From NCBI GenBank assembly GCA_012934845.2, contig WNNJ02003751.1:124001-188000 (forward strand): 64,000 bases of DNA. The letters are read 5' to 3'. This document shows, one piece after another, positions 33,100 to 46,067 of this stretch (its first letter is position 1; each line of letters starts with the position of its first letter). Position numbers and translations under genes: made by a program. The notes below the pieces were generated by a model, which was not told the DNA's origin, ran no database searches, and saw only the letters and a list, made by a program, of their open reading frames with translations. This DNA is from Pomphorhynchus laevis (Eukaryota; Acanthocephala; Palaeacanthocephala; Echinorhynchida; Pomphorhynchidae).

Positions 33100-34720
33100 A
33101 GTTATCTGGCTGTTGTAACTCCTCTACTCAACATAGTAGCGGGCTCAAAAACGTGCTAAGGACGTATTTCCTCAGATGAAATTTGATTATATAGTATCTT
33201 ATTCTAATACAAAGTATATTATTTATTTTCCACCAATAAAAAGTTTCCGCTAATGATTTTAAATTTATTTTTAATATTATTGTGTTGATTTATATATTTT
33301 ACTATTTTCTGTTTGAAGGTATTTTTATAGTAACCCAGTTTAAAACATGCATCTATTAAATTATTTAAATGATTTTGAAGAAAACCAATATCGTTACAAA
33401 TTGTTGCAATTCTTAAAATTTCATTATTTAATGTATTATATTTTTTATTATATGGTATGCATGAATGCTCATTCGAAAATATGTTACTTGTAAATTTAAA
33501 TATGTCATCTTTACGGTATAAATTAATAGTAGTTTTATAATCTGATTTATATTTAATTTCTAAAGGATGCAGCCATTTTAATTTAACAGATTCTTGTTGT
33601 TTGAAATTTTTTTGATTAGATTTTGATTATCTAATCCGATAATCAAAATTAATTTTATGATCATTTAGAACATACTTTTGAACAAAAATAAATAATTCAA
33701 GGCGTTTAAGCGTAGAGAGGAATAATAAAATAAAAAATTATTGTTCATAAATTTTCGACTATTGCAATATTCATTTTCAAGTGTTGTTTTTAATATAACA
33801 CTTGAAATAACATAATATCATAACATAATGTCATCTTTACGATATAAATTAAAAGTAGTTTTAATTGATTTTAATTTAATGCTCATATCAAGATATATAC
33901 TTTCTTTATCATTAATATTGGTTTTATTAAATATTAGGCTACCCTTATTGAAGGGTACCTTTATTAAGGGTACCTACCCTTAGGTACCCTTATTTTATTA
34001 AAAAATAAGGGTACCTGGATAAATTTATTCGCTTATTGAATAAAAATTGCTAGAATTAAATACACATATATCATCAATATATCGAAACATATATTTCATA
34101 TCTTTATATAATTTAGATTTATTTTTTAAACAGTTATGAACAAATTCATATTCTATAAAACTTTAAAATAAGTCAGCTATAATTATGATACTATTACCTC
34201 ACATTGGAACACCTTTTATTTGTTTAAATATAGATGGTCTCTCTTTTAAAAATGTTGATTTATCAAACTATTTAAGACTTCTATTAATATTCTGTAAAGC
34301 TCAAAAATAAGTCAGCTATAATTGGGCTACTATTACCACCCATTGGAACACCTTTTATTTGTCTAAATATAAATGTCCCTAACTTTAAAAAATTTTGATT
34401 TATCAAAATATTTAAGGATTCTATTAATTCAATTTTATCCATATATTTATATTTACTTGATGGTTTAATTTTTGTTATCTATGCATTATAGTTATTATAA
34501 CATATATATGTATATCTTTTTCCGAATATAAGATTAATTAATTTTACTAACGCTTCTTTAATATCTACTAAATCTAGATTTGTATAAAGCGTACTAAAAT
34601 CGTGCGTATTTATATTCTGAAAATTTATTCCTTTTGTGTGTTCTAAAAATTCTTTGTAGAATTAATACTGAAATAATGTTTTATACCAGTATTAATTTCG
34701 ATTACCTTACAGTATTTTTT
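33100..34720 (-). mobile_element. Penelope family B copy, partly rearranged
   Basis: From right to left: RT words matching the copy at 61259 (the 'GSNSSP' region near 34330 and again near 34195, the FRYIDDI box near 34085), then the C-terminal part (33250-33480) and the tail 'acatagtagcgggctc' near 33130. The region around the catalytic core is duplicated (34172-34290 and 34306-34430). It is broken in several places. Confidence 0.7.
33925..34018. repeat. Minisatellite built on 'agggtacc'
   Basis: The words 'ttattgaagggtacc', 'ttattaagggtacc' and 'acccttaggtaccc' repeat in both orientations, with a final 'aataagggtacc'. It lies inside the Penelope family B copy and was probably expanded after insertion. 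Confidence 0.7.
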
Positions 34721-34799
34721 TAAGTGTGCTTTAGTTAGTTTATATTTTATTCATATAAACCAAAAGCGGTTTTAATGTACATTTAAAAGCACTACATAT

Positions 34800-37330
34800 T
34801 CATATAGACAGTGTATTGCAAGTCTTTTTAAAGACGATCGATAAGTGTGTAAGATGTCTCCTGTCGAAATTTGGGAATTTTCCCATAATTTTTATTTAAT
34901 TAACTTTTAGAAACGTAATATCTGCTTTTATTTTTGTTATAAGCTTAGATTGGTGAATCATTGATTTAAAGATTTTCTTTTCGTTTTCACTTAATTTTGT
35001 ATGTATAATACGGGAATAAAATTTTGATATCAAATAGATAAACAAATAGTTTCTTGTTCCAATATTTCCACTTTCTATCGAAGTCATTGTCAAGGATGCC
35101 ATCTAGAAAAATTTACAATCAGTACAGTAAAAACTACAAAATAAAAAATTAAAGTTTCTATTTGTAGAGTTTTAGTTCACGTCCAAATTCATTGAATTTT
35201 ATATTTATTAATGGACGATAAATTCGAATGAGGAGAGCTTCCATCTATCTTAATTCGTATGTACTATTGCATTTGTAAAGTATTTTAAACTTCTTTATCA
35301 TCTCGTCTAATGCAAAAACTCCTCCACTATGTTCGGCTTCTAGATGCTTCTGGATCGCACTACTCTTATACTTATGATGTTTAATACGATCCAACAATTT
35401 ACAACTTGTGTAACCTATATAAGCGGCGTTACATCCCGCTTTTTTACATGAATATTGATACACAACGTTGTGAGTGTTTTCTGGAGTGGTTTTCTTCCTC
35501 AACGAAAACATGGTTCTAAACGATGAGGTCCGAAAAACCCTCTTATATCCAGATTCGAATTTTGATTCATGCAACGAATATGTCGATGACATATTTGCGT
35601 CAGCGATCTAACGTCGTTTGTAAGATTCGAAACCGAATCGCTTTCATAATACACTATGATTTTGTTGTGGCATATTTCGTTTGTCTGCGTTGTATTACCT
35701 GTTCGCATAAATTTATCTATAATTGCGTCAACTTTTGATAGTGGGTAATTAGAATTCACTATAGATTGTTTAATATGAACTATTTCCTTCAGAGATTGTG
35801 TGTTGCTTGAATAGAAAATTGCTCGGTGAATGAGGTTTTTCACAACGGCAGCTTTATACTTAAAGGGTGTAAAGGACGAAAAATCAGTGTATACGCCTTT
35901 GTCAGTTGGTTTACGGTATCCACTCGTCGACATTGGCTGGTCTGGCATCATGGATGTGGTTACATCCAAAAAAATTGAAATTATCTTTTTCCAGGTATTC
36001 ATGCGTGAATTTGAGTTTGGAATTTGAATGGAGCATTTCGATGAATGTCTGTACGTCGTTGTCATTGTTGAAGATCGCTAGGATGTCGTCAACGTATCTA
36101 CAATAGTATAGTGGCCGCGTAATGGTATGATTATTGATCAACGTTCTTTCTAAATGACTCATATAGAAGTCTGAAAATACTGGGCTAAGCGGAGATCCCA
36201 TTGATACTCCTTCGGTTTGCAAGTAATTCTCAGCATTAAAGTTAAAAGGTGTTTCTGTAGTGCATCTCTCTAACAGCCGTTTCATTGTCGTTTAATCAAT
36301 ATTTGGCGGATTAATTGTGGTATGTGTAGACCTTGTTAAATATTATTTCAATAGTATCTTTCACTGGAACATTTGTAAATAAGGTCTCAACATCCAGAGA
36401 GACAACTTTATCGCTATCCTTTATTTTCACATTTTTTAAGGTGATTAGTAGTTCTTCCGACGACTTGATAATAAATGTAGAATCAAGTTATTCTCTAATT
36501 AAGTCATTTATATATTTTGCAATGTCGTGGGTAACTGTCCCACTTGGGCTAATGATTGGTCTTAAGGGTGAATTCAATTGTTTCTTGTGGATTTTTGGTA
36601 GACCATACAGGAATCAATCGTTGTATTGACCAGCCATTCTTAACTTATTGAATATATCCTTATTGGTGGTCTTATATGATCGTGCCAATTTGTTTAAAAT
36701 CCCTTTTACTTTTGATGTATGATTCTTCAGCGCCTTTTTGAATAACGTCGATCAGATATTAAAGATTCCAGTTTATCCAAATAGTCATTGCGGTTCATAA
36801 TTACAATCCCTGATCCTTTGTCTAGTCGCTGGATTACTATATTTGGGTTGTTCTTCAAAACCCTCAATGCTTCGATTTCGTTCGGCTTAAGTGGATCAAT
36901 ATCCCTATATGTTTTTGGCTTCACTGTAAATGACTTCAATTTACTCATAAGATCATCCTGCATTGTTATTGTAACTTCTTTGTTATATTCTTTGGGAACT
37001 CATTCAGAAAAAACTTTTCCATATGTAGCTTCCTTTTTACAATATTTAGTTTTTTTGTAGAGAACAAATTTCACACCTTTGTTCAGAACATCCATTTGTT
37101 CTTGGAATAGTTGTACTGTGGAAGTATTCGTGATATTATCGCGTTGAACAGGCAACATCACCGGTCTACCGTAAAAATTTCGTAATTTCTTAAGATGTCG
37201 GTTTTTTATCGCTCCCGATACAGTCATGTAGATCCCTCTCTCAAAAACGGCAATTGTATTTACGGCGCGCCAGTAAATATCACCCATTATCTATCGTGTA
37301 AGAACGATGTCTTGCATTCTATCCAGCATT
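34800..37330 (-). mobile_element. Penelope-like retroelement with GIY-YIG nuclease (family A2), near full length, broken
   Basis: On minus, in order: an N-terminal region (37290-37000; FYGRPVMLPV, ATYGKV), a segment with NPNIVIQRLDKGSGIVIM (36960-36730), the RT (GLPKIHKK, VVSLDVETLFTNVPV, GVSMGSPLSPVFSDFYM, CRYVDDILAIF at about 36110), a connector (GYRKPTDKGVYTDF, FFGPHRLEPC), and the GIY-YIG nuclease at about 35480-35300 (VVYQYSC, NAAYIGYTSCKL, IKHHKY, HLEAEH). It is broken in roughly five places. It differs from the copy at 6590, so at least two GIY-YIG lineages are present. Downstream (35240-34800) is AT-rich with a small inverted repeat 'gggaaaattccc', which may be a decayed tail hairpin. 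Confidence 0.85.
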
Positions 37331-37581
37331 ATCTCGCAACATCTCGTTTAAATTTCACACTATGTAGAATGCGAACCACAACTCGGTAAAGAGGACTCGG
37401 TAAAGAAGCAAAGATGTTGTTAATAAAGCTAATTACCCCCAAAACAGTCGACTTGTCAAACTGGGCATATGCTGATATAGCTGTTAAAATTAAACGCGAT
37501 TTTGCCTTTGAGATTGCACGCTCTGTGTCCGCATGATCCCGTGCCACAAAATTAAGAAGAAGATAATAAAATCTAAAAAAT

Positions 37582-38330
37582 CTAAAAAATCTTAAAATAT
37601 TCAAAATGTATTACATCTAAAAAACTTATAGTTTCTTTTGATAGAATTTTCCTTAAATCAGTGTTTTCAATTAATTCTAGATTATGGGTACATATATGTT
37701 CATTTATTTTATCAAAATTAAGACTTTTACAATTGCATTCTGTTTCCATTATGTTTCTAATATTATCGTTACATATTGATTTTAATTCTTTATTATAATA
37801 ACAAATTTTTCGACCTAATGGTGGTAGGAGTTTATACCTTATTTTAGGAATATATTTACTTAAATCTGACCCTATTATTTCTTTACTTTTAGAATTATTT
37901 AAAAGTCCGGCTATATTTATGTTATCTATACATTTCTTAATGAAGTTTATGGTTAATGTATATTTTCTATTGTTCTTATTTACATTTATTGTATGATTGT
38001 AGTATTTTGTATTACAATAACTGCCTATTATACAACTTAGCCTATCATAGTCGTTAATTAATTTTTGATTTATTGAACATATGATATCTTTAGAAAAACT
38101 TCTTATATTTACATAAAGTTCTTTTAGCTTATTATCACTTAAAAGTTGTTTTAATATTTCTAATTGTTCGTTTATATACATATCTTTTTAATATTTTTAA
38201 CTCTATTTTTCCTATTCCTTTTATCACCATGACTTCTTGGTTTGCGTTTAACCGGATTATTATAATATAGTTGTTTATTATGTATTATACTACTTCTGCC
38301 AATTCCTTGTACCACGTCATTCAATCCTAA
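37582..38330 (-). mobile_element. N-terminal part of a Penelope-type RT protein (probably family B)
   Basis: A single minus frame of 199 codons (38181-37582) with the words YIPKIRYKLLPPLGRKICYYN, minus its last residue, and then a cysteine-rich patch (TECNCKSLNF, EHICTHNLELIENTDLRKIL). In many invertebrates a C-x-C plus H region of this kind precedes the RT in a Penelope-related family. No RT palm follows here. The link to the family at 61259 is inference from AT composition and gene order in related elements. Confidence 0.5.
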
Positions 38331-39085
38331 TGTTTACATGGAATTAAGCGTTTGAATCCAAAAATCTTCTTTTTCAATAACATGTTCTAAAATAAATAAT
38401 TTAGAACAAATTCAAATAAATAATAATTGGCTGAATTATTTAAGGTTTGATACATTTTTCTACTGAATATTAGAGTATTTCTTTTGCATATTAGAGTCCA
38501 CATTTGAATAAAAATATTTTTTAAGATAAAGATATTTCCATATTTAAATTTATTTATAATTCAAAATATGTAACCTCAGTTAAGTAATCTAATCCAAAAA
38601 TATTCTCTTTCTAATAGCTTTTGATTTAATATTGACTTATTTTCTTCAATAATATGTTCTAAAATAAATAATTATTTTCTTCAATTAAATAAGTAAAATA
38701 AATAATTTACAATTTTTATATCTCATATGCTTATTAAATATAATTGACTATAAATATGCCCCATTTAGGTTTTGCGGAATGAACCGCTTTATGGACTTGA
38801 GGCAAAATGTTAATAAAACCGGACTTTTGGTTCCTTAAAATAAACCTATTTAACATTGATTGGTTGAGTTTCTCCTTTTTATGTAGTTTACTAAGAAATT
38901 TTTTGTATTCAGCTTGTATTTTAAGGTCGGATTACCTTTTACCTTTTTGAACTTATTATTTAATACTGAATGGCTTAATAAATTATATTCGGCTTTACTC
39001 AAAACAACTAAACAACTACCTTTATAAGATAACAACCACTTTTATCAGTCAGCTTATAGTACATATTATTATGTAGTAAGTAAGT
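38331..39085. other. AT-rich stretch, nothing assignable
   Basis: I see no gene. A phrase 'ctaaaataaataat' is repeated around 38390, 38655 and 38690. Confidence 0.4.
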
Positions 39086-39596
39086 ATATCGCTAACACTT
39101 TTTAATAAACTAAGTGATGAAAATTTTTCTCGTGTAGGAGATAGAATTCAGTTCGCGAAACGTATGCAGAATATTGACATATCCGATAAAATAATGGTTT
39201 CAATTGACGTAATTTTTTTACATCCCGTTGTTCGAGTCTATAAATTTGGATTCTGAATTAGTAGTAAATACGGAATTTGGGATACATTTAAGTGCATGTG
39301 ATTGTGTAACTTTATTTAAATTATGTACAACGAATATTAATTTCCAATTTGAAAATGAAATGTGGGAACAATTTGATGGTCTGCCTATGTGTAATCCCAT
39401 AGCCCAGTACTTGCTGAAATATACATGAGAAAATGAGAACTCACATATTTAAAGGATATGAATTCCAATCACACGTGCCTTAGGTATGTGGATGATGCTT
39501 TTGTTCTTTTGAAAGAACCGTTTGACCCATATTGTATTTTGGATTCATTAAATAGTGCTGATATAAATATTCAGTGGACATAAACGAAGGAATATG

Positions 39597-40273
39597 TTAT
39601 ATGATATCCTACTTGGGCTATTAAAAAATCATATTTTAGAGGAAACAGTATAATTATATAATATAATAATATAATACAATTAATATAATTATAAATAATT
39701 AATATAAGATAAGATAATATACTAAGTATTATAATATATATTATAAGTATTATAATTAATATTATATTAAGTATAATATCATATTATACTTAATATAATT
39801 ATAATAAAATTATTATATTTAATTATAATAATAATAATTGTAATTAAAAATTTTTGCCTTGATACCTTTGCGCTGCGCAACCTTAATACAACTGCCACCC
39901 GACCTGGAGCGGTAGCCAATGGAGCAGAGGCCGAGAAGCGTAACAAATACGCCGACTTGACGCCAATCTACCATTTTGTGTCTGTTGCTGTGGAAACTTT
40001 AGGTGCACTGGGTATCGAGGCACGCGACTTTAAACATGAGTTAGCAGTGACATGACAGAGAAGGTCTACAGAATTCTCTTGCTGCAGCGACTGAACGTTG
40101 CCATCCATCGGGGCAATGCAAGCTGCGTACTGGCCACATCTGACAGGAAGAGGACCTACAATATTTGGATGCAGTGCATTATTTATAGTTTTTATTCAAC
40201 TGTTAAATGTTTTTAATTATATGATATCCTACTTGGGCTATTAAAAAATCATATTTTAGAGGAAACAGTATAA
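39597..40273 (+). repeat. 57-base direct duplication flanking an insert
   Basis: Bases 39597-39653 are repeated exactly at 40217-40273 (starting ttatatgatatcctacttgg). The copies bracket 563 bases that are not part of the Penelope frame. The duplication is too long for a usual target-site duplication of a LINE, so a repair event is more likely. Confidence 0.85.
39850..40150 (+). mobile_element. LINE C-terminal fragment
   Basis: A GC-richer segment whose translation has ATRPGAVANGAEAEKRNKYA, minus its final residue, then FVSVAVETLGALG and LLQRLNVAIHRGNAS across frames. That word order (VAVETxGxLG ... QRLNxAIxRGNA) ends the ORF of a LINE type widespread in invertebrates. One stop and one frame change are visible. 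It is inserted in a Penelope-like fragment. Confidence 0.6.
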
Positions 40274-40429
40274 GGACAAAATGGATAGGGCCTAAACCTA
40301 AAACAAAATATATAGGTATATCCTATATAAATGATAAATGGAATGGGAGAATAATAAATCACATTATGCGTTCAAAAAATGCACACCAATTATTATTTAT
40401 GTGGCTAGTATAATCGACGAATTGTCACT

Positions 40430-41035
40430 GAAGTGACAATTCGTATAAAATACTAAATATAAAAAACAATACATTACTAAATTTAAAAAACAATACATTT
40501 TTGTGTTTTATAAAACACTTTAATATAATCTGATTAATATGAAATATTAATATTAATATTAAAAATGCTAAACAATTGTAATTGCAGCTCTATTGCAGCT
40601 ATTCCGTATTATCTCATCAATTGTTTCAAAATGACGACTTTTTAAAATTTATCTATTTCAGGCCCTCTGATGGTCGTCTAGACCACTTCGGTCTAGACGG
40701 GGAAAGTACTAAATATAAAAAACATACATTTTTGTGTTTTATAAAACACTAAGATAATCTGTTTAATATGATATGTTAATATTAAATGTCATATTAATAT
40801 TAATATGCTAAATAATTGTAATTGCAGCAATTCCGTATTATCTCATCAATTTTTTCAAAATGACGACTTTTTATCATGGATAATAAAATTAAGGAATAAA
40901 AATAATAAAATATTGAAAGATTGACTTTTTTACATTTAATGAAGTTTTAATAAATTTGTTATGTTATATAAAAAACGTTATATTATATTATATTATCTAT
41001 TTACAATTTATCTATTTCAGTGCCCTCTGAAGATC
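40430..41035. repeat. Diverged direct repeats with a strong hairpin
   Basis: A unit with 'tactaaatataaaaaaca', 'tttttgtgttttataaaaca', 'ttccgtattatctcatcaatt' and 'aaaatgacgactttt' occurs at about 40445-40650 and 40708-40872. A shorter relative is near 41010-41050. Between them, 40675-40699 holds a 10-base-pair GC-rich hairpin. Confidence 0.7.
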
Positions 41036-41689
41036 ATCAACTCGAGTTTTCAGCATAAAAAAGTAGAAGATTAATGTATATTATAGTAATACATAAATTA
41101 ATGCATATTGAATTAATTGGTATTGTTTAAAACATTTCAATTATCAATTAAATCTTTTAATTTTTTCATGTGAATTAAAAATGGCTTTACAATTTAAATT
41201 GTCTTAGAATTCAGTTTTAATTATCATTTTCAATGTATAAAATACAACGGTACTTTACAAAGAACATTTAGTGTTAGTTTAATGTGTTAATTTGAACAGA
41301 AATGCTTGACTGACATTTGAAAAGCTAAAACGACATTGACAGACAACATTTACTGGCACATAAAATGACGGTGCTTTTTTAATTGTGATAATGTAATTTC
41401 ACTACATAATGGATCTATAGTTATTCCAAAGGCCGAAGTGATGGACTCCTCCTTTGTAAATCAAGTATTGAAATTCTTGCATTATATCAAAGCGCAATTG
41501 GGTGTAGCTCTGTATAACTGGAAGGCATACAATCTGGAATTCAGATCATTTAACTTGTTAATGAGATGTTTGCCTAAGGCAAATTATGTATTTATGCTAG
41601 GATACTTTGATGTCTTTGAATAATCCAGCTTAATGTATCTGAGTATTTATTCTTAATAAGCATTCAATGATGAGTTGTTTACGAACTAA

Positions 41690-42110
41690 CAGTTTGAAAA
41701 ATCTCAATTATAAAATTATATATTTAAAATGAGATTTGATATTTAAAAAATCAATAATATCAAATTGTGGTATGTTGCCATAAAACAATTATTTACAACA
41801 TTTTATTATTATATTTAAATATTATAATAATATAACATAAATATCAACACAATAATATTAAAAATAAATTTAAACTCACAAGTTGATAATTTTTATGGAT
41901 AAATTTTGTAATTTTGATAATTTTATTATTTCTAATAAACTGCAACACAATTGCCATGCAGTACAGAATAGGATTCACAGATATCTATTTATCTCTAATA
42001 ACTAATATTTAATAAGTGAACAAACTTATCTAGGTAGCCTCATTCGAATAATGAGAGATGAACCCTGATAACATAGCAGCTCCTACTGATAACCTTTAAT
42101 CCTTGTTCTT
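41690..42110 (+). mobile_element. Penelope family B end fragment
   Basis: The words 'aaactcacaagttgataattttta' in shortened form, 'taataaactgcaacac' and 'gaaccctgataacatagcag' follow the order of the 3' end at 61800-61970. No coding capacity remains. The stretch 41036-41690 before it shows no gene. Confidence 0.5.
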
Positions 42111-42164
42111 AAAAAATCTTAAATCTCAAATTATGGTATGTTGAGTTACGTATGATTTACATAA

Positions 42165-43805
42165 ATTATTTAAATAGTTATTAATTTGTTATTTACTAGT
42201 TCGCTAATTCCTTATTTTAGTCGCCTCTGCAGATCAGTTTCAGCTGATCTTCTTAACGAGAATGGTACTCTTTGACTGTCCCAGCAGTGTGGTGTGGCGT
42301 TAGCTTCGAGTATCAGTATGAATATAAATATTAAAATTTTATTTAATAAATCATAACAACTTATTTAATAAATACTAAATAAATATTTCTATAATGATAT
42401 CTCCAAACTGCTGTTGAAATGAACAAATCTCCTTGTTGTTTGATCCTTTTGATATTAGTATTGACTTAAGTGACCACTAAAGTGTAACTCAATGAGTTAC
42501 ATAAATTATTTAAATAGCTATTAAATATGATTACATTAATCGTGACCGAAATCCTGACCTATCCATCGAGTGTTTATGTGACTCCTATTAGCGCTCATCA
42601 CTCAACTGTTTCTTTATCCATGTTCACTAGTTCGCTAATTCCTTATTTTAGTCGCCTCTGCAGATCAGTTTCAGCTGATCTTCTTAACGAGAATGGTACT
42701 CTTTGACTGTCCCAGCAGTGTGGTGTGGCGTTAGCTTCGAGTATCAGTATGAATATAAATATTAAAATTTTATTTAATAAATCATAACAACTTATTTAAT
42801 TAATATTAAATAAATAATTATTTAATGATAGCTCAAAGCTGCTGTTAGAATGAACAAATCCCCTTGTTGTTTGATCTTTTTGATATTAGTATTGACTTAA
42901 GTGACCACTAAAGTGTAACTCAATGAATTACAAATATTATTTAAATAGCTATTAAATATGATTACATAAATCGTGACCGAAATTCAGACCTATCCACGAG
43001 TGTTTATGTGACTCCTATTGCCGCTCATCACTCAACTGTTTCCTTATCCATGTTCACTAGTTCGCTAATTCCTTATTTTAGTCGCCTCTGCAGATCAGTT
43101 TCAGCTGATCTTCTTAACGAGAATGGTACTCTTTGACTGTCCCAGCAGTGTGGTGTGGCGTTAGCTTCGAGTATCAGTATGAATATAAATATTAAAATTT
43201 TATTTAATAAATCATAACAACTTATTTAATTAATATTAAATAAATAATTATTTAATGATAGCTCAAAGCTGCTGTTAGAATGAACAAATCCCCTTGTTGT
43301 TTGATCTTTTTGATATTAGTATTGACTTAAGTGACCACTAAAGTGTAACTCAATGAATTACAAATATTATTTAAATAGCTATTAAATATGATTACATAAA
43401 TCGTGACCGAAATTCAGACCTATCCACGAGTGTTTATGTGACTCCTATTGCCGCTCATCACTCAACTGTTTCTTTATCCATGTTCACTAGTTCGCTAATT
43501 CCTTATTTTAGACGCATCTGCAGATCAGTTTCAACTGATCTTCTTAACGAGAATGGAACTCTTTGACTGTCCCAGCAGTGTGGTGTGGCGTTAGCTTCGA
43601 GTATCAGTATGAATATAAATATTAAAATTTTATTTAATAAATAATAAGAACTTATTTAATAAATACTAAATAAATATTTCTATAATGATATCTCCAAAAT
43701 GTTGTTGAAATGAACAAATCCCCTTGTTGTTTGATCCTTTTGATATTAGTATTGACTTAAATGACCACTAAAGTGTAACTCAATGAGTTACATAAATTAT
43801 TTAAA
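42165..43805. repeat. Tandem array of about 430-base units, nearly four copies
   Basis: The landmark 'tcgcctctgcagatcagttt' (or its variant) occurs at 42221, 42652, 43082 and 43512, a period of 430-431. Copies 2 and 3 are almost identical; copies 1 and 4 are more alike in having 'tatttctataatgatatctcc'. Each unit ends in 'aactcaatgagttacataaa' or a variant. A diverged relative lies at 46330-46940, on the other side of the RT-RNase H element, so the array may be a multiplied terminal repeat. Confidence 0.85.
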
Positions 43806-43844
43806 TAATTATTAATGCTACGTGTCTTCCGTGTCGATTTTATC

Positions 43845-46067
43845 TACTCAGAATCACACGCGATATCACTTCGTCTGACAGCGAAGGCAGAAGCAGAAAT
43901 ATTTCAAGAACAATTTCAAGAGAAATTCTACAATCGGCAACTCAAAAAGATGTAAGTACTTTAACATTTTTAACGGTAGCCCAGTTAGAACAACTGGCTA
44001 TCGACAGGCCTACGTCATGCCATCTTAACCAGATGCATGAACCGGAGTTATGTGTAGGGTCTTCAAATCCCCTCACATATACGGTGCAGGAGTTCCAAAC
44101 ATCAATAGATACATTGCTTGGGACGGGTTCAGTTTTAGATGATCATCTAACTGAATCGGCGCTCACTTTGCCGGACGCCAATGATTAGCCCTATGCCTAC
44201 GTCCTAGTTATGGACACCTAGAAAAGAATCCAATTGGATTACGAGTACTTGGAAGAGGAGGCATTATATAGGGCTCGTCAGCCTAGGATACATAATTTGT
44301 ATCCTACGCAATCTCAAAGGGCAGCTCAAGATTTACTTCTTGACTGGGCATTTGAAACCTTTGAGCGGCAGAGCAGTAGGGGTACTGAGCATTATAGACG
44401 TCAACTCCCTATAGCTCACTTCCCTGCTAAAACTGTCAGGAATCTGATCCATCACTCCACAGGTAGTGACCCTGGGATGATGCACGCAATATTCTCGGTG
44501 ATACCTGATTTATTCAGTCCGCCGATAAGATATATTGTAGAGCAGTTATCAGGAGAGGACGTGTATGCAGTTCTGCAACAGAATCTCATACAATTGATGA
44601 AAGGCATGATGACTGTAAACGAGTATTTACACATACTTAGTCAACAAGAGCCAACATCAGTAGTCCTAGCGCACCAAGACATGTTCATAGAACGTGACTT
44701 GAAAGACATTGATCTAGGATCTTTGTTAGGAGAGATTGTTAGACTACGATCAACGTCGTATCAACATCATCCTGAGGTATCTGATGTGGCCGACATTCCT
44801 CGACTTTTAGAACAAAGTCAGGCACCTAAACATGTACGTTCAATCTTCCGAAACGGAGTAAGAATTGAAGTCATGCCGGTGAGTTGGCGTCGTTGACGAT
44901 CTAACGTAAGCCATGCGCTTACCAAGGGCCATACGATATCACATCAAGAAGGGTATAATCGCTCCTTTACCAAAAAGGACGAAACCGCAATACTGCTCTA
45001 GGGTATTCTTGATTCCCAAGAAGGACTCCTATAGGCTTATATATGATGGGCGGATATGGGATGGGTGTAAAACCCCAGATTTCTATCTGCCTTCCATATA
45101 TCAAGTCCTGGACAGAGAGCATATTGTATGCAAGGATTGGTACGTAAAAATTGACTTCAAGTCAATGTTTTACCAAATCCCGCTATGCCCTTCTGATTGG
45201 CTAAAAACCGCCTTTGAATACAATGGTAACTACTACCATTACAAAGTCGTGCCTTTCGGTATACCTTGGGGACCCTTCTGGGCGCATATGATTGGCAATG
45301 CCATAACACATTTCGCTCGTAAACAAGGGGTAGAAGCTTGGACTCATATTGATGATATGATCCTGTCGCACAACTCTAAGGCTGTTCTTACAACGGCAAG
45401 GCGTAAGCTTCTTGCTCTCTGCAAAAGTGGAAATCTGTCTCTTAATCAAGAGAAGAGCATTCTTCGGCCTCGCAGGAATATCACATTCTTAGGAGGCACT
45501 TGGTCGGCAGATGGCGTCAAAATCACTTCAGACGCGCTGTCCCGTTTTCGGGCGGCGGTAGCGTACCTGAGGATTTTGAAATCGCTAATCTCCAGCCGCC
45601 AAGGAATGCGTCTGAGAGGATTTATAAATTACTATCTTCCCTTCTTTTCCACTGCGCATAAGCTCCTTTACCAGGATGAGCCTTGGCAGTCCTGGTTTCT
45701 GGAGTGGCTCATTGATAAGGATCCCCTGGTTCTTCCTAAACAACATAAGGCATGCCACGGAAAGATCTTTGTGGATGCCACCCAATCGCAAATTGGGATT
45801 GTTGGTTTAGAAGGGAAGATTCACACATATGTACTACCATATGAACTTCCTATATTTGAGGCTGAACTTTTAGCCGCCTGGTGTGGTCATCAACTATACC
45901 CAGACGCTGAGATATATATGGGTAACAAAGGGGTATATTATTCAGTTCTCAAAGGGAGAGCGAAAACGGTTCCAATGGGGAATCTTTTCCTACAGAATAT
46001 GCACGGAACTCATATACAATGGATTCCAACGGATAAAAATCCGGCAGATATACCTAGTCGTTGGTAA
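43845..46067 (+). mobile_element. Retroelement with RT and RNase H, family unclear (fossil, LTR-kin or DIRS-like)
   Basis: The left part (43860-44896) encodes a region of unknown type with PLTYTVQEFQTSIDT and LPIAHFPAKTVRNLI, in the place of a Gag-like or linker domain. The right part (44913-46067, 384 codons) is one frame: CSRVFLIPKK, VKIDFKSMFYQIP, VPFGIPWGPFWAHM, a HIDDM active-site box, LNQEKS and ITFLGGTWS. An RNase H follows (FVDATQSQIG, ELPIFEAELLAA, IPTDKNPADIPSRW). No protease, integrase, tyrosine recombinase or envelope is visible. It is flanked by the 430-base array on the left and a diverged unit on the right. The RT-RNase H part looks whole, while the left part has a few breaks. 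Moderate age. Confidence 0.72.

Larger units (their letters stand above)
39090..40420 (+). mobile_element. Penelope-like RT fragment split by a LINE piece
   Basis: On +: MQNIDISDKIMVSIDV at about 39165-39215, SPVLAEIYM near 39400-39430, then LRYVDDAFVLLKEPFD (active-site box near 39490) and LDSLNSADINIQW. The connector continues only after 40217 (FRGNSIRTKWIGPKPK TKYIGI, HIMRSKNAHQ). The 563 bases in between include an AT tract and a LINE C-terminal piece. It is broken in several places. Confidence 0.7.

Noticed and set aside
42165-43805. CRISPR-like array
   Set aside because: Units are about 430 bases and directly abutting, with no short repeats and unique spacers, and the genome is eukaryotic.
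43845-46067. An integrated hepadnavirus
   Set aside because: The RNase H words are suggestive, but the active-site box (HIDDM), the left-hand region and the flanking repeats do not clearly match; a retroelement of uncertain family is the safer call.
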